Source of the DNA: Acidaminococcaceae bacterium
Lineage (GTDB): Bacteria > Bacillota > Negativicutes > Acidaminococcales > Acidaminococcaceae
Assembly: GCA_022653215.1 (NCBI GenBank)
Contig: JALCSJ010000002.1
Span: 1 to 39,814 of the forward strand
DNA length: 39,814 bases
Direction: 5' to 3'
How positions within the stretch are numbered: the stretch's first letter is position 1; each line of letters begins with the position of its first letter. This document shows, piece after piece, positions 14,768-22,335 of the stretch. Under the pieces are notes generated by a model that worked only from the letters and a program-made list of their open reading frames with translations, searched no databases and had not been told where the DNA came from. The position numbers and the translations under genes were made by a program.

Positions 14768-15958
14768 TTAGAATTCCTGGAAGATTTCTCCCAAGGCAGC
14801 AATTAAACCATCGATTTCCGCTTTGCTGATAATAAGAGGAGGAACGAAACGCAGGACATTTCCTACTGTGCAATTGATAATGAAACCTTTGGCCAGACAT
14901 TTATCCACTACAGGAGCACCGGGTTTAGCCAGTTCCATGCCAAGAATCAGGCCTGAACCTCTCACATCGGTAATTTTATCAGGATACTTAGCCTGAAGTT
15001 CCTGCATCTTTGTTTTGAAGTACGTGCCTTGCTTAACAACAGCATCTAATATGTGATTGTCTTGTAAAGCACATAAGGTTGCATAAGATGCAGCGCAGGC
15101 TAAAACATTGCCACCGAAGGTGGTGCCATGGTCACCGGGTTTAAATACATGAGCCAGTTTATCATCTACAGCAAAAGCACCCATGGGAATTCCGCCGCCA
15201 ATGGCTTTAGCCATAGTCATAATATCGGGTTTTACTCCGGATAACATCCAGGCAAACCATTTGCCGCTGCGGCAAACACCGGTCTGAACTTCATCCATAA
15301 TCAGAAGAGCATCATGTTTTTCGCATAACTCTTTGGCCTTAGCCAGATACCCGTCAGGAGGTACATGTACGCCCCCTTCACCTTGAATGGGTTCTAACAA
15401 TAGGCCGCAGACTTCGTCATCCATAGCTTTTTCCAAAGCGTCCATATCACCATAAGGGACATAGGAAAAACCTACAGGTAGAGGTCCTAACCCTTCATGA
15501 TAATGTTCTTGGCCGGTAGCAGTTAAAGTTTCCATTGTCCTGCCATGGAAAGATTCCAAGGCCGTAACGAATTTAAACTTCTTAGGATTTTTACCTGTGC
15601 CGTATTTCAATGCTAATTTAATAGCACCTTCGTTTGCTTCTGCACCACTATTGCAAAGGAACACTTTGTCAAAAGTACTTACTTCACTGATTTTAGCTAC
15701 GCATTTAGCCTGAATCTCTGTGTAATATAAATTGGAACAATGAATCAGTTTTCCTGCTTGTTCGCAAATAGCTTTTACCACAGCAGGATAAGCATAACCC
15801 AAAGCATTAACAGCAATCCCTGCAAAGAAATCAGTATATTCCTTGCCATCTGCATCGTATAATTTAGTCCCTACGCCATGATCCAAGGCAATTTTATTTC
15901 TAATAAATACCGGCAAATAATATTTCTCAGTCATGTCCATTATCTCAGTAGTATTCAT
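14768..15958 (-). CDS. argD: acetylornithine aminotransferase
   Basis: A 396-residue PLP enzyme of aminotransferase class III that converts N-acetylglutamate semialdehyde to N-acetylornithine. SGAEANE (104-110) binds the cofactor phosphate, MDEVQTG (221-227) holds the Asp that contacts the pyridine nitrogen, and the Schiff-base lysine is K251 in TMAKAIGGG. The length is normal. It is second in the operon, 23 bases after argB. In some bacteria this enzyme also serves lysine synthesis; that cannot be judged here. Confidence 0.95.
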   Translation of the reverse strand: MNTTEIMDMTEKYYLPVFIRNKIALDHGVGTKLYDADGKEYTDFFAGIAVNALGYAYPAVVKAICEQAGKLIHCSNLYYTEIQAKCVAKISEVSTFDKVFLCNSGAEANEGAIKLALKYGTGKNPKKFKFVTALESFHGRTMETLTATGQEHYHEGLGPLPVGFSYVPYGDMDALEKAMDDEVCGLLLEPIQGEGGVHVPPDGYLAKAKELCEKHDALLIMDEVQTGVCRSGKWFAWMLSGVKPDIMTMAKAIGGGIPMGAFAVDDKLAHVFKPGDHGTTFGGNVLACAASYATLCALQDNHILDAVVKQGTYFKTKMQELQAKYPDKITDVRGSGLILGMELAKPGAPVVDKCLAKGFIINCTVGNVLRFVPPLIISKAEIDGLIAALGEIFQEF

Positions 15959-15981
15959 TTCCTGTCCCCCTCATAATCTTT

Positions 15982-16869
15982 TTATTCTTTAACAACTTCC
16001 GTGCCTACACCTTTGTCGGAGAAAATTTCCTCCAGGATAGTATGCTCTTTACGGCCATCGATAATATGTGTTTTCTCTGCGCCGCCGGATAAAGCAACAA
16101 TGCAGGCTTTTACTTTAGGAATCATGCCTCCGTCTATACTTCCTCGGACAATCAGTTCCTGAGCTTTTTCAAAAGTAAGTGTAGAAATGAAAGAATTTTC
16201 ATCTCTGTAATCTTCGTAAATACCTTTTACATCGGTCAAAACCAAAAGTTTTTCAGCTTTCAGCGCTCCGGCTACTTCACCGGCTACGCTATCGGCATTT
16301 ATATTGTAGGTTTCACCTTCAGAACCTACACCGATAGGAGCAATAACAGGAATATAGCCATTTTTCAGTAAAAGATTGATTAAATCTGTGTTAACGTGTT
16401 CTACATTGCCAACATAACCAATATCAACCAGGTTTACTTCCCCATTTTCATATACATCAGCCAAATGTTTTTTTGCTTCAATCAGATTGGCATCTTTACC
16501 ATTTAAACCGATAGCTTTGCCGCCCAGAACGTTCAATCTGGCAACCAGGTCAGTATTGACTTTTCCTACCAGGGCCATTTCTGCAATGCTTACAGTCTCG
16601 GCATCAGTAACTCTCAGGCCACTGATAAATTCGGATTTTTTACCGGCTTTTTTCAGCATCTCGGTAATTTCCGGGCCACCACCATGGACGACTACAGGGT
16701 GCATTCCGGCACATTGTAGAAAGACAATATCTTGTAAAACTTTAGTTTTAATTTCATCATTGAGCATGGCATTACCACCATACTTTACAACCACTGTTTT
16801 TCCTTTGAAATCTCTAAGATAAGGCAAAGCCTCCACCAAGATATTCATTTGATTCTCTTTAACGTCCAT
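15982..16869 (-). CDS. argB: acetylglutamate kinase
   Basis: A 295-residue amino-acid kinase that phosphorylates N-acetylglutamate, the committed step of arginine synthesis. Visible motifs are KYGGNAM (29-35) at the nucleotide phosphate loop, VVHGGGPEI for the substrate, and the C-terminal GGMIPKVKAC segment. About 24 residues come before the kinase core; arginine-inhibited enzymes carry such an N-terminal helix and the insensitive E. coli form does not, so feedback inhibition by arginine is likely (inference). ATG 16869 follows GGAGG by seven bases. It is the first gene of argBDFGH, with an ARG-box-like palindrome over the promoter. argC, argJ and argA are not in the window. Confidence 0.96.
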   Translation of the reverse strand: MDVKENQMNILVEALPYLRDFKGKTVVVKYGGNAMLNDEIKTKVLQDIVFLQCAGMHPVVVHGGGPEITEMLKKAGKKSEFISGLRVTDAETVSIAEMALVGKVNTDLVARLNVLGGKAIGLNGKDANLIEAKKHLADVYENGEVNLVDIGYVGNVEHVNTDLINLLLKNGYIPVIAPIGVGSEGETYNINADSVAGEVAGALKAEKLLVLTDVKGIYEDYRDENSFISTLTFEKAQELIVRGSIDGGMIPKVKACIVALSGGAEKTHIIDGRKEHTILEEIFSDKGVGTEVVKE

Positions 16870-16895
16870 TACGTTTCCTCCTTTTATATTGCAAC

Positions 16896-16925
16896 ATTAT
16901 ACATCTGTATTGCATAATAATGCAA
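16896..16925 (-). promoter_or_regulatory. arg operon promoter with ARG-box-like operator
   Basis: On the minus strand TTGCAT (16925-16920), 18 bases, TATAAT (16901-16896) form the promoter. The -35 lies within the perfect palindrome TTGCATAATAATGCAA (16910-16925), which resembles the ARG box (TGAAT-N4-ATTCA) with one symmetric substitution. Binding of ArgR with arginine there would block RNA polymerase. A second weaker TGCA...TACA element overlaps the -10. Confidence 0.65.
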
Positions 16926-17175
16926 GCCTTTTTTTATTTTTTTTTTATAAATCTATACTTCATTGTATAAGAAGTATTTTACTACGGATACTTCTATTTA
17001 GCAAAAGTTTTTTAGGAAAAAAAGTTAGGGTTTTTAAGTCAAAATCTTCTGCCTTTTAGGGTTTCTTTGCCTTTTAAATGATATTCTCCGGTTTTTTCAA
17101 GAAATCAGCTCTTAACTGTGGCTTTTTCCCTTAATAGATAGTAAAATGAACTAGTAGTATGGTTAGGAGGAATCT
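16926..17175. other. AT-rich intergenic region with repeated ATACTTC/GAAGTAT arms
   Basis: No gene is seen between the arg promoter and 17176. ATACTTC (16955-16961), GAAGTAT (16971-16977) and ATACTTC (16988-16994) can form two mutually exclusive small hairpins. A/T tracts fill much of the rest. No convincing promoter for the downstream gene was found, only a GTTAGGAGG ribosome site before 17176. Confidence 0.4.
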
Positions 17176-17982
17176 ATGAAGAAACTTATTGCAATATTAT
17201 TCGTTTTATCCGCATTTTTATGCTATAAAGCTACCAGACCTGTCAAGCATTCTGCTCCTTCCACGTCAAACAATTCTCAAGCCACTGAAAAAGCACCTAC
17301 TCATGGTATAGACACCGGTAATATAATACCAACTGTTAACCAGTGGCCTCAACCTGTTAGCAGATTTTATCATGCTTACTATTTAAAAAATTTTTGCCAA
17401 GAAAAAATAGGTCTTAAAGACTGGGTTTCTTTGGAAAAAACCCCTAAAAATCTTCAGCATGCTTTGGTTTCCATTGAAGATAAACGTTTTTATGAGCACC
17501 ATGGTATTGATGCGGACGGTATTTTACGTGCTACTCTGGTCAATATTCAGGAGGGAGGTATTGTCCAGGGGGGTAGCACTCTTACCCAGCAGTTAGTAAA
17601 AAACAATCTGCTGTCTGATGAGCAAACTATAGGCAGAAAAGTTCAGGAAGCCAGTTTTGCCTTTTTAGTAGAAAGCCGCTATAGCAAAGAAGAAATTTTG
17701 GAAATGTATTTTAATACTACCTATTTCGGAGGCGGTGCTACGGGCATTAAGCAAGCAGCTAAAACTTTCTTTGGACTGGAACCTTTTCAGCTGTCTCTCA
17801 GCGAATGTGCTGTCATAGCAGGTCTTCCCAATGCTCCCAGTGCTTTAAATCCTCTGGAAAATCCGGAAGGCTGTCTAAAGAGACGTAATCTGGTACTGAA
17901 GGCTATGGGCGACGTAGGCTATCTGCGTAAAGACGAGGTTACCGCTGCCCAGGCTGAGCCTTTAGGAGTAAAGGAAAAGTAA
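17176..17982 (+). CDS. mtgA: monofunctional peptidoglycan glycosyltransferase (GT51)
   Basis: A 268-residue enzyme that polymerises lipid II glycan strands on the outer face of the cytoplasmic membrane. One N-terminal hydrophobic helix (residues 3-17) acts as a signal anchor, followed by a linker rich in Ser, Thr and Pro to about residue 45. GT51 motifs are complete: catalytic Glu101 in VSIEDKRFYEHHGID, GGSTLTQQLVKN (132-143), RKVQE with the second Glu at 158, and KEEILEMYFN (171-180). No transpeptidase domain follows, so this is a stand-alone glycosyltransferase and not a truncated PBP1: the gene ends in a proper stop followed by a terminator. The symbol follows function; it is not a close E. 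coli MtgA orthologue by inspection. It stands alone between arg and pgi. Confidence 0.9.
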   Translation: MKKLIAILFVLSAFLCYKATRPVKHSAPSTSNNSQATEKAPTHGIDTGNIIPTVNQWPQPVSRFYHAYYLKNFCQEKIGLKDWVSLEKTPKNLQHALVSIEDKRFYEHHGIDADGILRATLVNIQEGGIVQGGSTLTQQLVKNNLLSDEQTIGRKVQEASFAFLVESRYSKEEILEMYFNTTYFGGGATGIKQAAKTFFGLEPFQLSLSECAVIAGLPNAPSALNPLENPEGCLKRRNLVLKAMGDVGYLRKDEVTAAQAEPLGVKEK

Positions 17983-18015
17983 AAAAAAAGACGTTCATCA
18001 GAACGTCTTTTTTTT
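17983..18015. terminator. bidirectional terminator between mtgA and pgi
   Basis: AAAAAGACGTTC, a 4-base loop ATCA and GAACGTCTTTTT, with A-run before and T-run after, form a strong hairpin serving both converging genes. Confidence 0.9.
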
Positions 18016-18017
18016 GC

Positions 18018-19466
18018 TTATAAGTGACTCTTCATAATACGTTTGTAGATTTCTACCCCGGGTTGGTCGTAGGCATCTACCTGAGCTAATTCCCCTTCAT
18101 AGGCGATGCTTAGCATTAGGAAGAAGAAAATCTGTCCTAAGAAATATTCATCCAGTTTTGGCAAATAATACTTAGCGTTAAACCTGTTGTCGCTTGTTAA
18201 AGCTTCTTCATTAGCTTCTTGAGCAATAGATAGGGCTTTGTCTACATCCAGTCCTGCATATTTAGCATAGGCCGGAATGTCCGGGAATGGTTTTCCTAAA
18301 ATTATTTTGTTTCTTCTGTCCCCTACAGTCAAGAATTGAATAACTTTATCTTTGCGTCCTTCTTGGTGAAGCTGAGTCTGAGAATGCATATCAGTTGTGC
18401 CGATAGCCGGTACCGGTGTTCTGCCGTAGAACACGTCCTGGCCTGCTCTGTTCTTTTTCTTGCCCAAAGATTCAGCTAAAAGCTGTACATACCATTCAGA
18501 CAAAGATTTCAGACACATGCCATATGGCATCATGACTTCAATATTACGGTTATATTTAGCACCTGCCACATATTTCAAAAAAGCATTCATCAGAGCCGGA
18601 TTTTTTTGAGGATCAGCCCCCACACAAGCAGCATCCATGTCGGCAGCACCTAATAGCAGTTTATCCATATCCATACCTAAAACAGCTGCCACAATCAGGC
18701 CCGGTGTAGACAGAACGCTAAAGCGCCCTCCGATTCCTTCTACTACATCAAACATGGGCCAATGATATTTTTGTGCCAGCATATTCAATGGTCCCTGCTT
18801 ATTACCTTTATCGGTAACTACAGCAGCGTCTACTTCAAACATATCCGGCTGCTCAGATAACTTTTGGTAGAAATACAAGAATGCTGCCGTAGTTTCCAAT
18901 GTAGTTCCCGACTTAGAGATTGGAATTAATGTAACTCTGAGTTTGTATTGTTGGCATACATTCATACGCTGAGCCTGATACAATAATTGATGCCACAACG
19001 CATCCATCTGCTCTGCATCTACGTTGTTCCCGCTGAAATAAATTCCTGACATTCTGGTACCTTCCTGGTCAGGCTTTCTATCCCAAAAGGCATTGGTATA
19101 GCAGTCATACAAAACTTTTCCGCCTAAAAAAGAACCGCCAATACCACAAAAAATCACAACATCCCTATTCTTACGAATAGTCTCTCCCAAGTTCTTTAGT
19201 TCTTTAATCAAGTCCGGAGTATTGGGGTTTCCTTCTTTTATATAGGGAAGTCTTGGAAAATACACATGTTCCGGTGTACCGTCCTTGGATAAATGTCCCG
19301 TTGAAATACCTGTGGCACGCATCTTGGCAATGTTCTTTTCTGCCATGTCCAGCTGCTTCTTTGCCTCTGCAAAATCCTGAGGTTGAATTCGGTCTTGTCC
19401 TAACATATTGGTGTAATCAAAATAAAAACCAGACTGCAAGGTAATTCTTTTTTCCGTATCACTCAT
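18018..19466 (-). CDS. pgi: glucose-6-phosphate isomerase
   Basis: A 482-residue cytosolic isomerase linking glucose-6-phosphate and fructose-6-phosphate. The two SIS subdomains are visible, with GIGGSFLGG (108-116) and the phosphate-binding SKSGTT (184-189), followed by a GIGGRFSVLS segment with the conserved Arg and, near the C-terminus, an HQEGRKDK stretch. The C-terminal catalytic lysine region is present. It is a one-gene transcript with a promoter at 19501-19529, and it converges on mtgA. The sugar phosphate it uses could come from the ROK kinase nearby. Confidence 0.95.
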   Translation of the reverse strand: MSDTEKRITLQSGFYFDYTNMLGQDRIQPQDFAEAKKQLDMAEKNIAKMRATGISTGHLSKDGTPEHVYFPRLPYIKEGNPNTPDLIKELKNLGETIRKNRDVVIFCGIGGSFLGGKVLYDCYTNAFWDRKPDQEGTRMSGIYFSGNNVDAEQMDALWHQLLYQAQRMNVCQQYKLRVTLIPISKSGTTLETTAAFLYFYQKLSEQPDMFEVDAAVVTDKGNKQGPLNMLAQKYHWPMFDVVEGIGGRFSVLSTPGLIVAAVLGMDMDKLLLGAADMDAACVGADPQKNPALMNAFLKYVAGAKYNRNIEVMMPYGMCLKSLSEWYVQLLAESLGKKKNRAGQDVFYGRTPVPAIGTTDMHSQTQLHQEGRKDKVIQFLTVGDRRNKIILGKPFPDIPAYAKYAGLDVDKALSIAQEANEEALTSDNRFNAKYYLPKLDEYFLGQIFFFLMLSIAYEGELAQVDAYDQPGVEIYKRIMKSHL

Positions 19467-19500
19467 AATCTGCCGCCCTCTTTCAGAACCTTTTGCCTAT

Positions 19501-19529
19501 ATTTTAGCATACTTAGTAGTCATTAGCAA
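19501..19529 (-). promoter_or_regulatory. promoter of pgi
   Basis: On the minus strand TTGCTA (19529-19524), 17 bases and TAAAAT (19506-19501) preceded by TGC form an extended -10 promoter about 35 bases before the pgi start. Confidence 0.6.
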
Positions 19530-19538
19530 AAACTATAA

Positions 19539-19572
19539 CAAAAAAGAGACTATTCCGAAGAATAGTCTCTTT
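19539..19572 (-). terminator. terminator after rpsI
   Basis: AAAGAGACTATTC, loop CGAA, GAATAGTCTCTTT, followed on the minus strand by a run of six T, 22 bases beyond the rpsI stop. Confidence 0.9.
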
Positions 19573-19594
19573 AGCCCAAAATAGGACCTTTTTA

Positions 19595-19987
19595 TTATCT
19601 CTTGCTATACTGAGAAGCCTTACGAGCCTTCTTTAAACCATATTTACGACGCTCTTTCTCGCGAGGGTTTCTGGTTAAAAAGCCTGCTTTTTTCAAAACA
19701 GGACGGAACTCCAAGTCAACTTTCAATAAAGCTCTGGCAATACCATGACGAATAGCGCCTGCTTGGCCGGAAATACCTCCGCCCACAACGTTTGCCAAAA
19801 CATCATATTTGCCTAAAGTTTCAGTAGCTTCCAATGGTTGACGAACAATCAATTCCAAAGTCTTCAATCCAAAATATTTAGCTAATTCTTCGCCGTTAAT
19901 CGTAATCTTGCCGTCACCCGGAACAAGGCGAACACGAGCAACAGAACTTTTACGACTACCAGTTGCATCATAAGTAACTTTTGCCAT
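19595..19987 (-). CDS. rpsI: 30S ribosomal protein S9
   Basis: A 130-residue ribosomal protein of the small-subunit head whose C-terminal tail reaches the P-site tRNA. It shows ATGSRKSSVARVRL near the N-terminus, the GGGISGQAGAIRHGIARAL core and the universal C-terminal RKYGLKKARKASQYSKR, ending in the conserved Lys-Arg. It lies 22 bases after rplM, in the common two-gene operon, and is followed by a strong terminator. Confidence 0.98.
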   Translation of the reverse strand: MAKVTYDATGSRKSSVARVRLVPGDGKITINGEELAKYFGLKTLELIVRQPLEATETLGKYDVLANVVGGGISGQAGAIRHGIARALLKVDLEFRPVLKKAGFLTRNPREKERRKYGLKKARKASQYSKR

Positions 19988-20009
19988 CTTTTACGTTCTC
20001 CTCTCCTGA

Positions 20010-20447
20010 TTAACGAATATCTATGGTCAGAACTTCCGGCTTTTGAGCTGCATGAGGATGTTCAGGACCAGCATAAACGTGTAGTTTTGTGAAAATCTGA
20101 CTGCCAAGGCGATTACGAGGCACCATGCCGCGCACTGCCATTTCTACCATTCTTACAGGGTCTTTCTTCAATAATTCCCCTGCCTTGGTGTAGGTTGCCC
20201 CACCCAAATAACCGGAATGACGGAAATAAATCTTATGAACTAATTTTTTGCCGGTAAGTTTAATCTTCTCAGCATTAATAATAATAACATGATCACCTGT
20301 GTCCATGTGGGGAGTAAATGTTGGTTTATTCTTACCACGGAGAACTTTAGCAACTTCTGCGGCCAAACGGCCTAAAGTTTTGTCAGCAGCGTCAACAACA
20401 TACCATTTGCGTTCGATGGTTGACGGTGTGGCCATATATGTCTTCAT
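20010..20447 (-). CDS. rplM: 50S ribosomal protein L13
   Basis: A 145-residue early-assembly protein of the large subunit. Family segments are WYVVDAADKTLGRLAAEVA at the N-terminus, TPHMDTGDHVIIINAEKI, and VRGMVPRNRLGSQIFTKLHVY in the C-terminal half. It is first in rplM-rpsI, behind a structured 5' leader that probably binds L13 itself for feedback control, as in other Firmicutes. An AGGAGG ribosome site precedes the ATG. Confidence 0.98.
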   Translation of the reverse strand: MKTYMATPSTIERKWYVVDAADKTLGRLAAEVAKVLRGKNKPTFTPHMDTGDHVIIINAEKIKLTGKKLVHKIYFRHSGYLGGATYTKAGELLKKDPVRMVEMAVRGMVPRNRLGSQIFTKLHVYAGPEHPHAAQKPEVLTIDIR

Positions 20448-20550
20448 CCTTATTCCTCCTATTAAACTATAATAATTTTACTTTCTAAACATTGTATCTG
20501 TGATGAGCTTTTTCGGGAGTCGGGGCTAACGACTTACCTCAAAGCGATAC
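20448..20550 (-). ncRNA. structured 5' leader of rplM, probable L13 leader
   Basis: The transcript leader is GC-rich compared with its surroundings. It folds into nested stems read on the minus strand: GTATC with GATAC closing the structure, GCTTT with AAAGC inside, and a GTCG/CGAC hairpin within GTCGTTAGCCCCGAC. Position before rplM in a Firmicute matches the known L13 leader that binds L13 protein and shuts off the operon. The family was assigned by position and structure; no covariance model was run. Confidence 0.65.
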
Positions 20551-20556
20551 CCATAT

Positions 20557-20585
20557 ATTGTAAACATTTTTACGTATTATGTCAA
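20557..20585 (-). promoter_or_regulatory. promoter of rplM-rpsI
   Basis: TTGACA (20585-20580), 17 bases and TACAAT (20562-20557) on the minus strand. The -35 overlaps the stop codon region of the ROK kinase gene, so the ribosomal operon starts inside the end of its neighbour. Confidence 0.8.
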
Positions 20586-21481
20586 GGGTTTATAGCCTTC
20601 TCTTGTAAAAAATAATACAAAGCTCCAATCATGCCCGCCCTGTTTCCCAGCTTAGCACAAACTAAATTTGTAGTATCGTAAATATGCTTTAATAAAATAC
20701 TTTTGAGTGCATTCTGCAATTTAGGCAACAAATAATCTGCCTGAGCCATAATACCACCACCCAGAACAATAACCTGTGGATTAACAACATAACAAATATT
20801 AGCTATTCCCTCTGCCCATCTGGCAACCATTTTATCAATAGCTGCAACTGCGGCACTATCCCCTTCTTTAGCCTTTGTAAAAATTTTTATACCATTTAAC
20901 TCCCTGATAGAACAACCTTTACTCTGAGCCATATCGCGAATAAGCCCTGCCGTAGAAGCTAAATCTTCCCAGTTTTCCTGTTCTCCCGCCTGCATGAGGC
21001 CAACCTCACCTGCACAGTAAGATGCCCCTTCCCAGAGCTTTCCTTCCAGCATGAGAGCACCGCCAATCCCTGTACCAAAAGCGATACAAAACAAGGAATT
21101 TGCCTTCTGTCCTGCTCCCTGCCAGTATTCTCCCAGACAAACAGCATTCACATCGTTAATAATCGTAGCTTGCAGATTTATTTTTTCTTGAATAAAAGCA
21201 GGAAGATTTACTCCTGCATAGTCCGGAAAATAGAGAGGCGCACGGATAATACAACTGTTTTTTGTATTAACCATTCCTGCCGTACAAAAAGCAACACCTT
21301 GAATATTGTAGTTCTTTTGATATTCTTTCACAATAGACAAAAGACTCTGCAAAAAAGCATTTATGCCATTTACAGCTATACAATTATCAGTATTTCCCGT
21401 AATGGAAAATTTGCCGGTTTCATCTGCAACTCCATGTTTTATAGATGTTCCGCCTATATCAAGGCATACATACCAGCTCAT
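20582..21481 (-). CDS. ROK family sugar kinase
   Basis: A 299-residue cytosolic kinase of the ROK family, which phosphorylates glucose or related sugars. The phosphate loop DIGGTS (8-13), the catalytic Asp110 in INDVNAVCLGE, the FGTGIGGA loop (135-142) and ILGGGI-type VVLGGGI near the C-terminus are clear. The CxCGxxGCxE zinc motif of classical ROK glucokinases is absent, and the usual zinc His after GE is a Leu (GEVGLM, 158-163). The sequence GEQENWEDLASTAGL at that place resembles zinc-free members such as beta-glucoside or sialo-sugar kinases, so glucose is not assured. ATG 21481 follows GGGGAGG. It lies after the aquaporin gene with a hairpin between them. Confidence 0.85.
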   Translation of the reverse strand: MSWYVCLDIGGTSIKHGVADETGKFSITGNTDNCIAVNGINAFLQSLLSIVKEYQKNYNIQGVAFCTAGMVNTKNSCIIRAPLYFPDYAGVNLPAFIQEKINLQATIINDVNAVCLGEYWQGAGQKANSLFCIAFGTGIGGALMLEGKLWEGASYCAGEVGLMQAGEQENWEDLASTAGLIRDMAQSKGCSIRELNGIKIFTKAKEGDSAAVAAIDKMVARWAEGIANICYVVNPQVIVLGGGIMAQADYLLPKLQNALKSILLKHIYDTTNLVCAKLGNRAGMIGALYYFLQEKAINP

Positions 21482-21504
21482 AATTCCTCCCCAATAGACA
21501 GAAA

Positions 21505-21525
21505 GGGACGGTCCAGGACCGTCCC
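21505..21525. repeat. perfect GC-rich hairpin between aquaporin and ROK kinase
   Basis: GGGACGGTCC and GGACCGTCCC form a near-continuous palindrome of 21 bases. On the minus strand only TTTCT follows, so it is at best a weak terminator; it may instead limit 3' decay of the aquaporin message. It sits right before the ribosome site of the kinase. Confidence 0.45.
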
Positions 21526-21536
21526 CAGTATTGCTG

Positions 21537-22229
21537 TTATTTTTTCTCGTTAGTTAATGCACCGTAAACAAAAGCAGCCAGGAAAGCACCAATCAAAGGT
21601 CCTACAATGAAGACCCACAATTGCTGCAAAGCCAGACCACCGCTTAAAATTGCCGGTCCAAAGCTTCTGGCCGGATTGACGGAAGTTCCGGTAAAAGGAA
21701 TACCAAGAATGTGCACTAAGGTTAATGTTAAGCCGATTACCAAACCTGCTACAGAAGAAAATTCCGGCTTAGAAGTAACACCCAGAATGGCAATAACAAA
21801 AACAAAGGTGAGAACAACCTCTACCAAAAGTGCCGTTGACATACTGATTCCCAAGGCACTGGCCGAGCCATAACCATTGGTTCCCAAAGCAGCGTTGCTG
21901 CCAAATATAACTACCAATATAGCAGCACCTGCTGTTGCTCCCAAAAATTGGGCAATTACATAACATACGAAATCATGCAAAGTCATACGCTTTGCTACCA
22001 ACATACCAAAAGAAACAGCCGGATTAATATGGCAGCCGGAAATATTCCCGATAGAATATGCCATAGCCACAATGGACAGGCCAAAAGCAAAAGCAATCAA
22101 TAATGTAGAAAAAGCCAATTGAATATGCTGCCCTGCGTTAGCCAAAAGAGTGTTAGCCGCAACAGCGCTACCACAGCCAAAAACCACCAAAACTGCTGTA
22201 CCTACAAACTCTGCAACAGACTTATTCAC
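21537..22229 (-). CDS. aqpZ: aquaporin of the MIP family, water-channel type
   Basis: A 230-residue six-helix membrane channel. Both NPA boxes are present, SGCHINPAVSFG in the first half-helix and GTSVNPARSFGPAI in the second. By alignment with E. coli AqpZ, the four selectivity-filter residues are kept: Phe in IAFAFGLS, His in LVHILGIP, Thr in GTSVN and Arg after NPA. This points to water rather than glycerol. The GTG start at 22229 lies eight bases after GGGGAG; no ATG is available there. It is followed on the same strand by the ROK kinase after a hairpin; operon membership is uncertain. Confidence 0.93.
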   Translation of the reverse strand: MNKSVAEFVGTAVLVVFGCGSAVAANTLLANAGQHIQLAFSTLLIAFAFGLSIVAMAYSIGNISGCHINPAVSFGMLVAKRMTLHDFVCYVIAQFLGATAGAAILVVIFGSNAALGTNGYGSASALGISMSTALLVEVVLTFVFVIAILGVTSKPEFSSVAGLVIGLTLTLVHILGIPFTGTSVNPARSFGPAILSGGLALQQLWVFIVGPLIGAFLAAFVYGALTNEKK

Positions 22230-22335
22230 AATAACTACTCCCCTTCATTATAAAATTGACCTTAGTAAAACCAAGGTTTTATTGATGTACTATAAATTCC
22301 TCGTCTGTACCTTTAGCTATTCATAAGATATTATT

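Noticed and set aside
16955..16994. ATACTTC/GAAGTAT arms as an attenuator for mtgA
   Set aside because: Stems are only 7 bp and AT-rich, far from the gene, and no T-run follows.
22247..22274. TTGGTT-16-TATAAT as aquaporin promoter
   Set aside because: The predicted start would fall inside the ribosome site of the gene, leaving almost no leader, and the -35 lies in an AAAACC/GGTTTT palindrome; not supported enough to list.
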